Counted from the stretch's first letter, positions 18,575 through 27,158 are shown. The stretch: 64,000 nt of DNA from G963665085 sp963665085 (GCA_963665085.2 CAXXXS010000001.1:3968001-4032000), one strand, 5' to 3'. Translations and numbers: made by a program. The notes: generated by a model not told the origin, from the sequence alone.

Positions 18575-19891
18575 TCATAATTCATAGTAAGAACCAGCTC
18601 CTTTAGCTTCCGATGATTTTAAAATGCCTTTATCAACTAATTCCGACAAGTCTCTGGTCGCTGTGTTCCTTGCAACCCCATAATTTTCCTGATATTCACT
18701 ATTGGTTATCTTGCCATTTTCTTTTACAAACTTTACAGACTGAATCTGTCTTTCATTCAAACCTAATGTTTTCAAATATTCGATGTCAAAAACATCTTTT
18801 CTGAACTCAACCCAGAAACCCGACATGTCATAAAAATACTTTGGTTTTGGAATACCAAACTGTACGCATTCGTTTATCATTTTCAACGTTCCTCTTCCCC
18901 AGGATTCAATATAACCGCTTCTGAAAAGTGCATTGGCTATGTCCGGATTGTAGGGTTTTGAAGGATGCTTGTCCAATAGCTTCTCAATTGTCCAGTTTTC
19001 GGGCAATTGACCTTCGTTCCATAAAATTATCTTGTCTTTGTAAACGCTAATCTGTATTGGAACTCCACCGGAATAATCTTTGTGAGAAACTGCATTTAAC
19101 AGGGCTTCACGAACTGCATCTTTTGGATAATCGTATTTCTCAACCCTGTTTAAACCCTCGTAACTTATTGACGATTTAATGTATTTTGTAAATAATAAAT
19201 CTGTTGTTTTTTCTACCTGTTCAAAAATGTTACCATGAATTTCGTCCTGAAATCTCAAGTCATCGTCAGTTTCAAAGAAACCAATCTTAATGTAAGCCCC
19301 TGTAACAAACTTGTCTGGGTTAGGATGAAATAACAGTATTGCTGCTCTTTTCAGATATTCGTTTTCAATTAGTTGAAGATTTTCAGCCAATTGCTCATTG
19401 GTATCGGTTAAAACATCATCCTCTATCCGCTGAGCTTTGACTGCTTTTTTCCTAAAAAAGTCGAAGGTTTCCTTCTTTAAATCATTAACCGAGACGTTTG
19501 GAACAGGAACGGCATCCCATCTTTTGCCTTTCCGTTGCAACAAAAATTTGTCAAGGGCTGCGCCTTTTAACTCCTGTTTGGTGCTTCCGCTTCGATAATG
19601 ATATTGACCTTTGTAGTTAACCGGATAAGGATATGCTTCGACTAAAATTTCAATAAAATCCCCTTTTTCTGTTTGATGCAAATTGACATCAACCAAAATA
19701 CCAAGAATATCTTTCGTTTTGTTGGGAATATCTTCAAGTAATTTCTTCGAATCATTGAGACCAACAACTTCACCCACATCATTCTTGCCAATATAAATCG
19801 TACCTCCATTGGCATTTGCAGAACCGCAAATCCACTTCAGATATTCATCTCTCCACGATTCTTTGTATTCAATATTTTGGTTTTCAGGCAT
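18575..19891 (-). CDS. AlbA_2/Schlafen-type DNA-binding protein with ATPase and winged-helix domains
   Basis: The start at 19891 (MPENQNIEYKESW) is preferred because the AlbA_2 domain begins there; an in-frame ATG at 19918 would add nine polar residues. The 438-residue protein opens with AlbA_2 (EYKESWRDEYLKWICGSANA, then GGTIYIGKND). A middle GHKL-like ATPase module (DAVREALLNAVSHKDYSGGV, then WGRGTLKMI) and a C-terminal winged helix (ITNSEYQENYGVARNTATRD) follow. These proteins are annotated as putative transcriptional regulators and recur in mobile and defence-rich regions; their targets are unknown. The gene is isolated, with an attC-like hairpin about 260 bases past its stop. Confidence 0.85.
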   Translation of the reverse strand: MPENQNIEYKESWRDEYLKWICGSANANGGTIYIGKNDVGEVVGLNDSKKLLEDIPNKTKDILGILVDVNLHQTEKGDFIEILVEAYPYPVNYKGQYHYRSGSTKQELKGAALDKFLLQRKGKRWDAVPVPNVSVNDLKKETFDFFRKKAVKAQRIEDDVLTDTNEQLAENLQLIENEYLKRAAILLFHPNPDKFVTGAYIKIGFFETDDDLRFQDEIHGNIFEQVEKTTDLLFTKYIKSSISYEGLNRVEKYDYPKDAVREALLNAVSHKDYSGGVPIQISVYKDKIILWNEGQLPENWTIEKLLDKHPSKPYNPDIANALFRSGYIESWGRGTLKMINECVQFGIPKPKYFYDMSGFWVEFRKDVFDIEYLKTLGLNERQIQSVKFVKENGKITNSEYQENYGVARNTATRDLSELVDKGILKSSEAKGAGSYYEL

Positions 19892-20125
19892 ACTGTTATT
19901 GTTTTTTTCTTTTCTCAATTAGGTTTAATAACCGTGTAAAATATTTTTCCATAGTTTCTCCTTTTTCCATAGGTACACATTTGGGTAAATCAAACACAAA
20001 AGCTTACTGCGTTTAGTGGAAATAAGTTTTATAAAACTTGAAAGTACTGGTTAATAGAACTTAATGATCTTTTCCAAAAAACATGCGCATCAATTTAATG
20101 ATTTGTTATGTTTTATAATCTTTTT

Positions 20126-21250
20126 TTAAATCGCTTGACTTTGATTGTATTTAATCAAAAAAACGATAGCAGCAACAATTATAGCAACACCAATAGCAGC
20201 TAATGTTATTTTAATCCAGCTGTATGGTCTCTGACCTTGCACTTCACCTGTTCTGCCATTAACTAAAAATTGATATAACTTATCTTTAAATTTATAGGCA
20301 CTAATAAATACAGGAAGTAGTAGATGCTTAAATGTAATGTCGTTATAATTGGTTTTTAACGAAATGATCCGTTGTTCATCTCCTCCAATATCTTTTCTTA
20401 TCAGGGTGCGGATTTCAGGCTCTGCAATTCCCTTTGCGATTTCAAATCCCTCGGCTAATTCAATTTGATATTTCTCAGTGATAAATCCACTCAGGTAGCT
20501 TTTATCAAATGGAATTAAATTTTCTAAATCCCAAGGTTCTAATTTATAAATATACTTTTCTGGTAATGATTTTGTAGCTACGGTTAAAATATCATCGAAA
20601 AATTTATGAACATTACCACTTGCCGGATACCACCTGGTTTTTTGTACCTGCCGTGTTTTTGTTACCGTTTTGCCATTTTCTGTTGTTGTATAACTTTCGG
20701 TAACATAATAATGCTCGCCACGTTGTCCAATATATTTTGTGAAAGTATCCGTGTCAAACGTCCAATAAGGGATATAAACTCCTTTAAAGTGATCGAAGTT
20801 TAAGGCAGCTTTTTTTAAATCATTGGGAGCAAACCATAATTTTTTAATCCATTTTTTTAATTCACCTTTTGCTCCATTTTTATCTAATTTGAATGGGAGT
20901 AGAGATTTGGGCTGAAGTACCCTTTCATTTTGAACCTGTTCAATAACCAACGGGGTTGAACAATAGGGGCAAAGAGCCGAAGTAACATTTGGTTCAAGTG
21001 TTGATGAAGCACCACAGCTCACACATTTAACAAAGCTTTCAACAGTAGTATCTTCCGATTCTGTTTTTTTTGCTAAGAACTCATGAAAATCAATTTCTTC
21101 AATATCTCCTTCAATCTGAGGGATCTCATTTTTAGCACCACAGTATTCACAATTCAGGTATTCTGTGCCGGGTTTATATTTTAAATCGGCACCACAACTG
21201 GTACAAGCAAAAGTACCTATGCTTAATTCTTGTTCATTAATATCGTCCAT
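20126..21250 (-). CDS. Zinc-ribbon membrane protein (YdjG-like)
   Basis: The start is set at 21250 (MDDINEQELS). The longer frame to 21355 would run over the end of the SPFH gene and adds implausible sequence. The 374-residue protein has two zinc ribbons, CTSCGADLKY...CEYCGAKNE (about 15-40) and CVSCGASSTL...CPYCSTPLV (about 75-105). A long soluble domain rich in tryptophan and tyrosine follows, and a C-terminal membrane helix (about 347-367, ITLAAIGVAIIVAAIVFLI). This matches the Bacillus YdjG type. Only 8 bases separate it from the SPFH gene upstream, so they are one operon. In Bacillus, YdjG helps recruit YdjI and PspA to stressed membranes; a similar role here is inference. Confidence 0.8.
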   Translation of the reverse strand: MDDINEQELSIGTFACTSCGADLKYKPGTEYLNCEYCGAKNEIPQIEGDIEEIDFHEFLAKKTESEDTTVESFVKCVSCGASSTLEPNVTSALCPYCSTPLVIEQVQNERVLQPKSLLPFKLDKNGAKGELKKWIKKLWFAPNDLKKAALNFDHFKGVYIPYWTFDTDTFTKYIGQRGEHYYVTESYTTTENGKTVTKTRQVQKTRWYPASGNVHKFFDDILTVATKSLPEKYIYKLEPWDLENLIPFDKSYLSGFITEKYQIELAEGFEIAKGIAEPEIRTLIRKDIGGDEQRIISLKTNYNDITFKHLLLPVFISAYKFKDKLYQFLVNGRTGEVQGQRPYSWIKITLAAIGVAIIVAAIVFLIKYNQSQAI

Positions 21251-21258
21251 ATCAAAAA

Positions 21259-22380
21259 TTATTGTCCAGGTATTGGTGGTGGAACACTTCCAAAAATGCT
21301 GTTTAACTCTGGTACTTGTCCGGCAGCAGTCCAGTTTGCCATACCTTCCCGCCAAACCAATACTTCTTTTGAAAGTTGATTTTGCATCGCCATCTGTTTT
21401 AATGTATTCATGTCATACGGACCTGCTTGCTGGCCATTAATTACGGCAAAAAATGTTAATGCAGGTGGCACAGGTGGTGGAGTAGGAGGTGTTGCCTGTT
21501 GATTTTGAGGTTGCTGTTGTTGCAAACCTCCGGAGAAAGTTTGTCCCATCTGGTTAGCCATGGCAAATCCCATTCCCATTCCCATTCCGGCCCCGGCAGT
21601 TCCACTGTTATTTTCAGCAGCTTTTTCCATTGCTTTAGCAGCTTTCATTTGAGCCAGTTTATTTAAATCAATAGCATTTAAGCGGCTTAATTCAAATATT
21701 TCTTTCTTAATCTCTTCAGGCATTGAAACATTCTCAATAAGAAATTTAGTGACTTCAATACCATATTTTTCAAATTCAGGCCCAATTACTTTATGTACAT
21801 AGTCAGATAATTCATTTAGATTACGGGCAAAGGCTTCTACCGGAACATCAGCTTCGGCAGCTGCATCGGTAAAGCGTGTAACAATCATGCTTTTTAGTTG
21901 GTCGGCAATTTCTTCTGTTGTGAAATGTCCATCAGTTCCAACAATTTCTTTGATAAAGACTGGAGCATCTTTTACACGAATAACATAGGTACCAAAAGAA
22001 CGAATTTCAAGCATTCCAAAACGAGGATCGCTTAAAGTAATAGGATTTTTTGTTCCCCATTTCTGTGCAGTAATATTTCGGGTACTTACGAAATAAACCT
22101 CCGCCTTGAATGGACTGTTAAAGCCATATTTCCATCCTTTTAGCGTAGAAAGAATTGGTAAATTAGCTGTAGTTAACTCATGCATTCCCGGTTGAAACAC
22201 ATCTGCTAACTGACCTTCGTTTATTAGTACAGCAACTTGTCCTTCACGGACAGTAAGTTTTGCACCATTTTTAATTTCATTTTGGTAGCGTTCAAAACGG
22301 TAAACCAATGTGTCATTAGAATCATCGAGCCATTCAATAATGTCGATAAATTCTCCGCGAATCTTATCAAATAATCCCAT
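21259..22380 (-). CDS. SPFH-domain protein with C-terminal GYF_2 domain (YdjI-like)
   Basis: 373 residues, no signal peptide. An N-terminal SPFH/band-7 domain (about 20-215) is recognisable from KLTVREGQVAVLINEGQLAD and the long amphipathic helices that follow (IEVTKFLIENVSMPEEIKKE). A Gly/Met-rich stretch (GAGMGMGMGFAMANQMG) and a Gln/Pro-rich linker (about 275-310) lead to a GYF_2 domain at about 308-365 with GQQAGPYDMNTLKQMA and VWREGMANW. The family is often misannotated as virion core protein. YdjI of Bacillus is the closest functional precedent, acting in membrane-stress responses with PspA. It is cotranscribed with the zinc-ribbon gene; no PspA or YdjH gene lies in the window. Confidence 0.88.
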   Translation of the reverse strand: MGLFDKIRGEFIDIIEWLDDSNDTLVYRFERYQNEIKNGAKLTVREGQVAVLINEGQLADVFQPGMHELTTANLPILSTLKGWKYGFNSPFKAEVYFVSTRNITAQKWGTKNPITLSDPRFGMLEIRSFGTYVIRVKDAPVFIKEIVGTDGHFTTEEIADQLKSMIVTRFTDAAAEADVPVEAFARNLNELSDYVHKVIGPEFEKYGIEVTKFLIENVSMPEEIKKEIFELSRLNAIDLNKLAQMKAAKAMEKAAENNSGTAGAGMGMGMGFAMANQMGQTFSGGLQQQQPQNQQATPPTPPPVPPALTFFAVINGQQAGPYDMNTLKQMAMQNQLSKEVLVWREGMANWTAAGQVPELNSIFGSVPPPIPGQ

Positions 22381-22536
22381 TTTGTGTTTTTATTTTTAAT
22401 TTAAAGTTTATTTCATTACTATTTTTCTAAAGTGTTCTGCAACTATGAAGAACGGTGAAATATATTACAATATAAAGAAATCGGAGTAGTATTTTAAAGT
22501 TCGAACTTTTCATCATCTTGCCATGTATCATAGAAG

Positions 22537-22701
22537 CTATTGGCTGTTGCCTTTTTTAATAATTCTATCAAATTTATCAGGGGCTTGTCTACAATCCCAA
22601 ATTGTCAGAACCTCAATATAATCTATTGTTTCTCTATAGGTAAATAAATAATCCTTAATTACTTTATACCTGATACCATCAATTTCTGTTTGTTTGATTG
22701 T
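22537..22701 (-). pseudogene. Decapitated RelE/ParE-type toxin fragment
   Basis: This frame starts right after an in-frame TGA (22702-22704), has no start codon, and reads GIRYKVIKDYLFTYRETIDY then IEVLTIWDCRQAPDKF before a TAG. The ending is the classic C-terminal third of RelE/ParE toxins (VLTIWDCRQ.P..). The first 35-45 residues, including the N-terminal helices, are missing. The frame overlaps the last codons of the antitoxin gene, as if one deletion removed the antitoxin tail and the toxin head. The toxin should be inactive. Confidence 0.75.
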
Positions 22702-22898
22702 TCATTAGTTAAAAAATCTCCATTTTCAATTTGGTTAATTGCTTTATGAATAGCTTTTTTGTGGTTATCTGTTAAATGATATATTTCGTTGTCAATAGTA
22801 CTATTATCAATAATTTTTATTAAATCATTTAATAAATTGTCATCATCAACTTTATTGATTTTTTCGATAATTTTATGTTTTAATTCATTTATTGTCAT
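22659..22898 (-). CDS. Antitoxin of a broken RelE/ParE-type pair, altered C-terminus
   Basis: The start at 22898 (MTINELKHKII) is preferred over 22934, whose extra residues look untranslated. The 79-residue protein is helical and ends in YHLTDNHKKAIHKAINQIEN then GDFLTNEQSNK. This is the typical ending of Bacteroidota antitoxins of the type YxLTxEQKxAIxxAxxQIxxGxxLTNEExNK. The final residues (QKLMVSGIK) come from out-of-frame toxin sequence, supporting a small deletion at the junction. It may survive as a free antitoxin or autoregulator. It stands alone on the minus strand between the SPFH module and the permease gene. Confidence 0.65.
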   Translation of the reverse strand: MTINELKHKIIEKINKVDDDNLLNDLIKIIDNSTIDNEIYHLTDNHKKAIHKAINQIENGDFLTNEQSNKQKLMVSGIK

Positions 22899-23150
22899 AC
22901 CACAAAATTTTATCAAATTTAAAAAAATCATCAATCTTTTACAATTAGTATCTATAGTCGATGTTTATTACAAAATTTGGATAGAATCGTGTCAGGAAAG
23001 TTGCTGCTAACTACAATTTATTTTTTCCTATTGTTAATAATTCACATCTGAAAAGTAAAAGATTATATTTTTTAGTTTAATTACGCAGTAAAAGTTATGC
23101 AGCTGTCTATCAAAAAGAAAACATTCCAAATTTATCTTTTACTTTTTTTC

Positions 23151-25277
23151 TTAATTGTTTAATTTCCCAATGTCAGTGCTGATATAAACCTTATACAGTT
23201 TTGCAATTGATTTTATCTCTCCAAGAATAGTCAGGATATCATCTGCAAGCAAAGTTGTGGAACCATTGGGTGCAAAAGTTTTATTATCCCTTTCTATTAA
23301 TGCAACCAGAACATCCTTAGGTAATTGAATTTCTTTCAGTTGACGACCAATCATCTGGGCTTGTGCTGTGCCTTCTAATAATTTTATGCTGATAAAACGT
23401 TCGTTTTGCAACATATATTCTTTAATTTCTCTGTGACTATCCATATTTATCAGGGTATCTACAATATATTCTCTTTCAAGAATATCAATGAGTCTTGATA
23501 ACATGCGAAGTTGTTGTTTGGGATTCTCATCAGAGTTAATCAGAAAAGTACAAATATGAACGGGTGTTTTTTCTTCATGTTTTCTATATGCTTCCAAACC
23601 GTCTATTGATGTTTTAGAAACAACAAACTGCATCGAAGGCTGCAGGGCACTTTTGCATTTTGCATGAAAAACCATTACACCAGGTAATGTTATTACTGAA
23701 TCATCTGAAAGAACTTGTGTGAATTTGTTTTTTATCGTTCCTATTTCTTCATCAAATTCAGCAGCAAAATAGGCAGATGTTTTATCTAAAATTTCTTCAA
23801 ATTCAGCAGGAGTTTTTAAGATGTTTATTTTTGATTTTATGACAGTTTCATCAAAAGGATCTCCTTCCCTGAGTCCTTTTTCTTTTAAAATGGTCATTAA
23901 TTCATCTTCCAATTCGGCGTACTGATATTTTCCTAAATGAGCAAACCAATGAAAAATGGCCCCTTCTCTTTTAACTTTTCCCCGGGAATAAAAATGATAC
24001 CAGAGCAGCCCCATAATAACCACACCAGTAGTAAAAAGAATAGGTAACCAACCCAAATAAATAATAAGTACAAACGATATGATAATACCTATTATTTGCA
24101 TAAATGGATAAAGGGGAGATAAGTATCCGGGATCGTATGATTCTATTTTGCTGTTTCGAAAAACGATGACAGAAAAATTAATGAACATAAAGATGAGTAG
24201 TTGAAAAGTACTGGCTAGTTTAACAATGCCTTCTTCAGATAATAGCAGGATAAATAAGATGATGAAAACAGTAGTAAATAGTATAGCAATTACCGGGGTT
24301 CCTTTTCCTCCAATTTTTGACAAAACCGCAGGAAACAATTTATCCCTCCCCATGGCAAAAGGATATCGAGAAGCAGATAAAAGGCCAGCATTTCCGGTAG
24401 AAGCAAAAGCAGCCAGTGCTGCTATCGACATTAATACAACTCCTGCATTTTCGGGTAGCCAATGGAAAATCTTTGAAGCAGCAACCGCAGCTGGAGCCAT
24501 TTCTTTGCTAAATGTTTCCGGTTCTATAACAACAACCATAATAAAAACGCCCAATCCATAAATGAGTCCTGTTACAACTAAAGACAGAATCATTCCAAGG
24601 GGAATGTTTCTTTCAGGATTTTTAATCTCCTCTGCTACACTGGCAATTTGGGTTAATCCCAGGTAAGAAACAAAAACAAAACCAGCGGTTATAAACAATC
24701 CGCCAATTCCATTTGTGAGGAAAGGAGATAGCTGGGAATCAATAGTCTGTTTGCTAATAAAGTCAATGAAGAATATTGAGTAAAGTCCGTCTATAATAAA
24801 GGTGATTAAAATAATTAACAGGAATATTACAAATACCTTTTGGAAGGCGGAAGTTTTTTTTGCCCCCACCAGGTTTAATAGCATAAAGAAAAGTGTTGCG
24901 ATAATAGCAACTGTTTTTGTTGGGGCCTCCCAAAAAATTGCTGCATAAGCGCCAATACCGATGATTGCAAAAGCTGTTTTTAAAATTAATGCAAAGTAAG
25001 TTCCTAATCCACCAATGGTTCCCATTATCGGGCCAAGGCTTCTGTCAAGGAAAAAGTAAGCACCTCCCGAGCGGGGCAGGGCAGTAGATATCTCAGCAAT
25101 ACTGAACATAGCTGGTAGAATTAGAATACCAGCTACTATATAAGCCAAAAATACCGATGCTCCTGTGTAATGTGATGCAAGTCCGGGAAGTAAAAAGAAA
25201 CCAGAGCTGAACATTGCTCCAGTACTGATTGCAAAAACATCAAACAATCCTAATTCTTTTTTTAATTTTTTCTTCAT
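23151..25277 (-). CDS. APC-family amino acid permease with C-terminal PTS EIIA-like and RCK_C domains
   Basis: 708 residues. The first 430 form an APC-superfamily transporter of about twelve helices; the first carries the glycine-rich unwound segment ISTGAMFSSGFFLLPG that binds the amino acid backbone, and PRSGGAYFFLDRSLG follows. Residues of about 455-610 resemble a PTS EIIA type-2 domain (LREGDPFDETVIKSKINILK) without a clear active histidine. Residues of about 625-690 match RCK_C/TrkA-C (LPKDVLVALIERDNKTFAPN, LLADDILTILG), a ligand-binding gating module. Uptake is therefore probably regulated by a cytosolic metabolite. It is monocistronic; the substrate cannot be read. Confidence 0.88.
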   Translation of the reverse strand: MKKKLKKELGLFDVFAISTGAMFSSGFFLLPGLASHYTGASVFLAYIVAGILILPAMFSIAEISTALPRSGGAYFFLDRSLGPIMGTIGGLGTYFALILKTAFAIIGIGAYAAIFWEAPTKTVAIIATLFFMLLNLVGAKKTSAFQKVFVIFLLIILITFIIDGLYSIFFIDFISKQTIDSQLSPFLTNGIGGLFITAGFVFVSYLGLTQIASVAEEIKNPERNIPLGMILSLVVTGLIYGLGVFIMVVVIEPETFSKEMAPAAVAASKIFHWLPENAGVVLMSIAALAAFASTGNAGLLSASRYPFAMGRDKLFPAVLSKIGGKGTPVIAILFTTVFIILFILLLSEEGIVKLASTFQLLIFMFINFSVIVFRNSKIESYDPGYLSPLYPFMQIIGIIISFVLIIYLGWLPILFTTGVVIMGLLWYHFYSRGKVKREGAIFHWFAHLGKYQYAELEDELMTILKEKGLREGDPFDETVIKSKINILKTPAEFEEILDKTSAYFAAEFDEEIGTIKNKFTQVLSDDSVITLPGVMVFHAKCKSALQPSMQFVVSKTSIDGLEAYRKHEEKTPVHICTFLINSDENPKQQLRMLSRLIDILEREYIVDTLINMDSHREIKEYMLQNERFISIKLLEGTAQAQMIGRQLKEIQLPKDVLVALIERDNKTFAPNGSTTLLADDILTILGEIKSIAKLYKVYISTDIGKLNN

Positions 25278-25505
25278 AATCAGTGATTTATGATTATTTC
25301 TTTCATCGATAATTTAGTTATAAGATAAGAAAAAAAAGATTATTGGTATTGTGAAAATAATATTTTAAACTGTTAAAATACAGTAAAATGTTAAATTGTT
25401 TTATGCCTGATTTCTTATATGTTTTCATATTTAATTATTCATCTAATCCTTAGTTGGGCGTAATGCCATGAGACACTTAGATAATTAAAAAAATCAAATT
25501 ATATC

Positions 25506-25536
25506 TTGGGGAATGTTACCTGATTAGCTAACTTTG
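25506..25536 (+). promoter_or_regulatory. Promoter of the higBA pair, close to the start codon
   Basis: TTG at 25506-25508 and TAACTTTG at 25529-25536 are 20 bases apart and fit the Bacteroidota -33/-7 pattern exactly at the -7 box (TAnnTTTG). The toxin ATG is at 25541, only four bases after the -7 box. Transcription would begin at or within the start codon, implying a leaderless message. Confidence 0.5.
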
Positions 25537-25540
25537 TAAA

Positions 25541-25894
25541 ATGAATGGAAAAAATATCAGGAACATATTCTATTACAAAAATTACTATCTGGATTTCTTC
25601 AATTCGCTTGACTTTGAGGTGAGACAGAAATTCAACTGGACATTAAAACTGATTTCACAAGTTGATAGAGTTCCTGTAAAGTATTTTAAGCACATCGAGG
25701 ATTCGACTGGATTATTTGAGATTCGAGTTGAGTTCGGGAGTAATATTTACAGAGTTTTCAGTTTTTTCGATAAAGGGCAACTGGTGATTCTGGTAAATGG
25801 ATTTCAAAAAAAGAGTCAAAAGACTCCGAAAAAAGAGATTGAGAAAGCAGAAAAATTAAAAAAGCAGTACTTCGATGAAAAACGCAGTAAATAA
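25541..25894 (+). CDS. higB: HigB-type toxin of a type II toxin-antitoxin system
   Basis: 117 residues of the RelE/HigB Gp49 (phage-derived) group. The pattern is ESxxLFEIRVEFGxxxYRVFSFF, here DSTGLFEIRVEFGSNIYRVF, then LVILVNGFQKKSQKTPKKEI and a lysine-rich C-terminal helix. The ending KSQKTPxxEIxKA is diagnostic. Members cut mRNA on the ribosome. The gene precedes its antitoxin, the usual higBA order, and overlaps it by 20 bases, so expression is coupled. The length is normal and no lesion is seen, so the module is probably functional. Confidence 0.93.
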   Translation: MNGKNIRNIFYYKNYYLDFFNSLDFEVRQKFNWTLKLISQVDRVPVKYFKHIEDSTGLFEIRVEFGSNIYRVFSFFDKGQLVILVNGFQKKSQKTPKKEIEKAEKLKKQYFDEKRSK

Positions 25895-26177
25895 TAATTT
25901 GACATCCTTTGAAGACCACCTTGACAAACAATATGGAAAAATTGGTACACCAGAGAGAGAAAAATTTGAAGAAGGTTTTGAAGCATTTAAGCTTGGAGTA
26001 ATGATAAAGGAACTTAGAAAAGAGAATGGATTGACACAAGAACAATTAGCTGAGAAATGTGGTACCACCAAGACTTATATTTCACGGATTGAGAATAATG
26101 CTTCTGATATTAGATTATCAACTTTGATGAGAATCGTTCGAGAAGGATTTGGTCGACATTTAAGATTAAGTATTTAA
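25875..26177 (+). CDS. higA: HigA-type antitoxin, XRE family
   Basis: 100 residues. The N-terminal half is acidic and helical and probably binds the toxin. The C-terminal half is an XRE helix-turn-helix at about 47-80, with NGLTQEQLAEKCGTTKTYIS and RIENNASDIRLSTLMRIV. It overlaps the 3' end of higB by 20 bases, placing both on one transcript. HigA proteins neutralise HigB and repress their own promoter; the likely target is the promoter at 25506-25536. No lesions are seen. Confidence 0.93.
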   Translation: MKNAVNNNLTSFEDHLDKQYGKIGTPEREKFEEGFEAFKLGVMIKELRKENGLTQEQLAEKCGTTKTYISRIENNASDIRLSTLMRIVREGFGRHLRLSI

Positions 26178-26400
26178 ATAAAAGGCATGTGTTCCTAATA
26201 CACAGTGCAAAACAAATGATATTCAGTTGTTTGTGGGAGGGTGCCAACTTTTTGCAACAAAGGATACAGACGCACTCCGAAAACCCAACCGTTTCATATT
26301 GGCCAAAGGTTTAGAGAAATAATCAAATTTTTTTACAACAATTTTATTTATAACAATATTAGTCCCTGTCAGTTTAAAATTTTATTTAAAATCTGAAAAA
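26178..26400. other. Gap after higA, no gene seen
   Basis: This stretch between higA and the IS left hairpin contains TGTGTTCCTAATACACA (near 26189-26205), a short imperfect palindrome that could cap the higBA transcript, although no T-run follows. The rest, including a GC-richer patch around 26230-26320, shows no gene or recognised repeat. Confidence 0.4.
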
Positions 26401-26957
26401 CCACCGCCTTAGGCGGTGGTCATGTAAGTTAGGCTTAGCCATATAGCTTTGCCCATAATATAAACTTAAAAAAGTAAAATTATGGGTAAATTTCGAAAAC
26501 TAACACATGTTTTTTACAAATGCGAATACCATATTGTTTTTACGCCGAAGTATCGTTTTCAGGTATTAGAAGGTATGATCAAATCATTGCTTGAACACGA
26601 TATTCTCGCAATTTGTCAATGGAAAGAGGTCATAGTTGATGAACTGAGTGTGCAAAAAGATCATGTGCACATGTTATGTTCAGTGCCGCCAAAAATATCC
26701 ATTTCCGATTTCATGGGCATCTTAAAAGGTAAAACAGCCATACGACTTTTCAAGACATATCCGAGTTTGAAGTCTAAGCCGTATTGGGGAAATCATTTTT
26801 GGTCAAGAGGATACTTCATTTGTACAGTTGGTCTTGATGAAGAAATGATTCGCAAATATGTAAAGTATCAACAGCACGAAGACAAAAAGAACAGAGAACG
26901 TTAGCCTATCCCTCTTTTAGAGGGTGCTGTAATTGAAGCCACCGTCTTTGACGGTGG
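26401..26957 (+). mobile_element. Solo IS200/IS605-family element
   Basis: The element lacks terminal inverted repeats but has subterminal hairpins, as expected for the family. The left one is CCACCGCC-TTA-GGCGGTGG at 26401-26419, and the right one is CCACCGTC-TTT-GACGGTGG at 26939-26957. The true cleavage ends lie a few bases outside these coordinates. It carries one tnpA gene and no tnpB. A third hairpin, CCCTC-TTTTA-GAGGG (26910-26924), follows the tnpA stop. Confidence 0.85.
26482..26904 (+). CDS. tnpA: IS200/IS605 family Y1 transposase TnpA
   Basis: 140 residues, typical length. The HUH motif is HVH at 61-63 (QKDHVHMLCSVPP), which binds the metal. The catalytic tyrosine is Tyr126 or Tyr129 in IRKYVKYQQHE. 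The conserved HIVFTPKYR and GNHFWSRGYF segments confirm the family. These enzymes excise and insert single-stranded DNA during replication using the hairpins at the ends. The frame is intact, so the element may be mobile. It lies between higBA and the RND efflux operon and does not interrupt a recognisable gene. Confidence 0.95.
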   Translation: MGKFRKLTHVFYKCEYHIVFTPKYRFQVLEGMIKSLLEHDILAICQWKEVIVDELSVQKDHVHMLCSVPPKISISDFMGILKGKTAIRLFKTYPSLKSKPYWGNHFWSRGYFICTVGLDEEMIRKYVKYQQHEDKKNRER

Positions 26958-27158
26958 TCATTCACTTTTAATTAACCAGGTGGAAATGCAAACGATGGAT
27001 AGAAAAGTGCATTAATCAATTGCGTTGTTACTATTCCATACATTCCATTCCTTATTTTTAGCATTTCAGTAATACTATTCGTAAATTGAATATCCTTATT
27101 TATTTCTACTTATATTTTTGTGAAAATTTGAATTGAATTAAAATAAAATACATACAAA

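Noticed and set aside
18314..18585. Two overlapping frames in the GC-rich block
   Set aside because: They occupy a repeat-like sequence, face each other and show no domain.
21251..21355. N-terminal extension of the zinc-ribbon gene
   Set aside because: It overlaps the SPFH gene, and the resulting residues are not typical; the start at 21250 begins just before the ribbon and fits operon spacing.
21259..22380. Phage virion core protein call for the SPFH gene
   Set aside because: A frequent annotation error; SPFH and GYF_2 domains and the zinc-ribbon partner show a cellular membrane module.
26401..26957. Possible TnpB/omega-RNA system
   Set aside because: The element lacks a tnpB gene and no other RNA-guided nuclease is visible near it.
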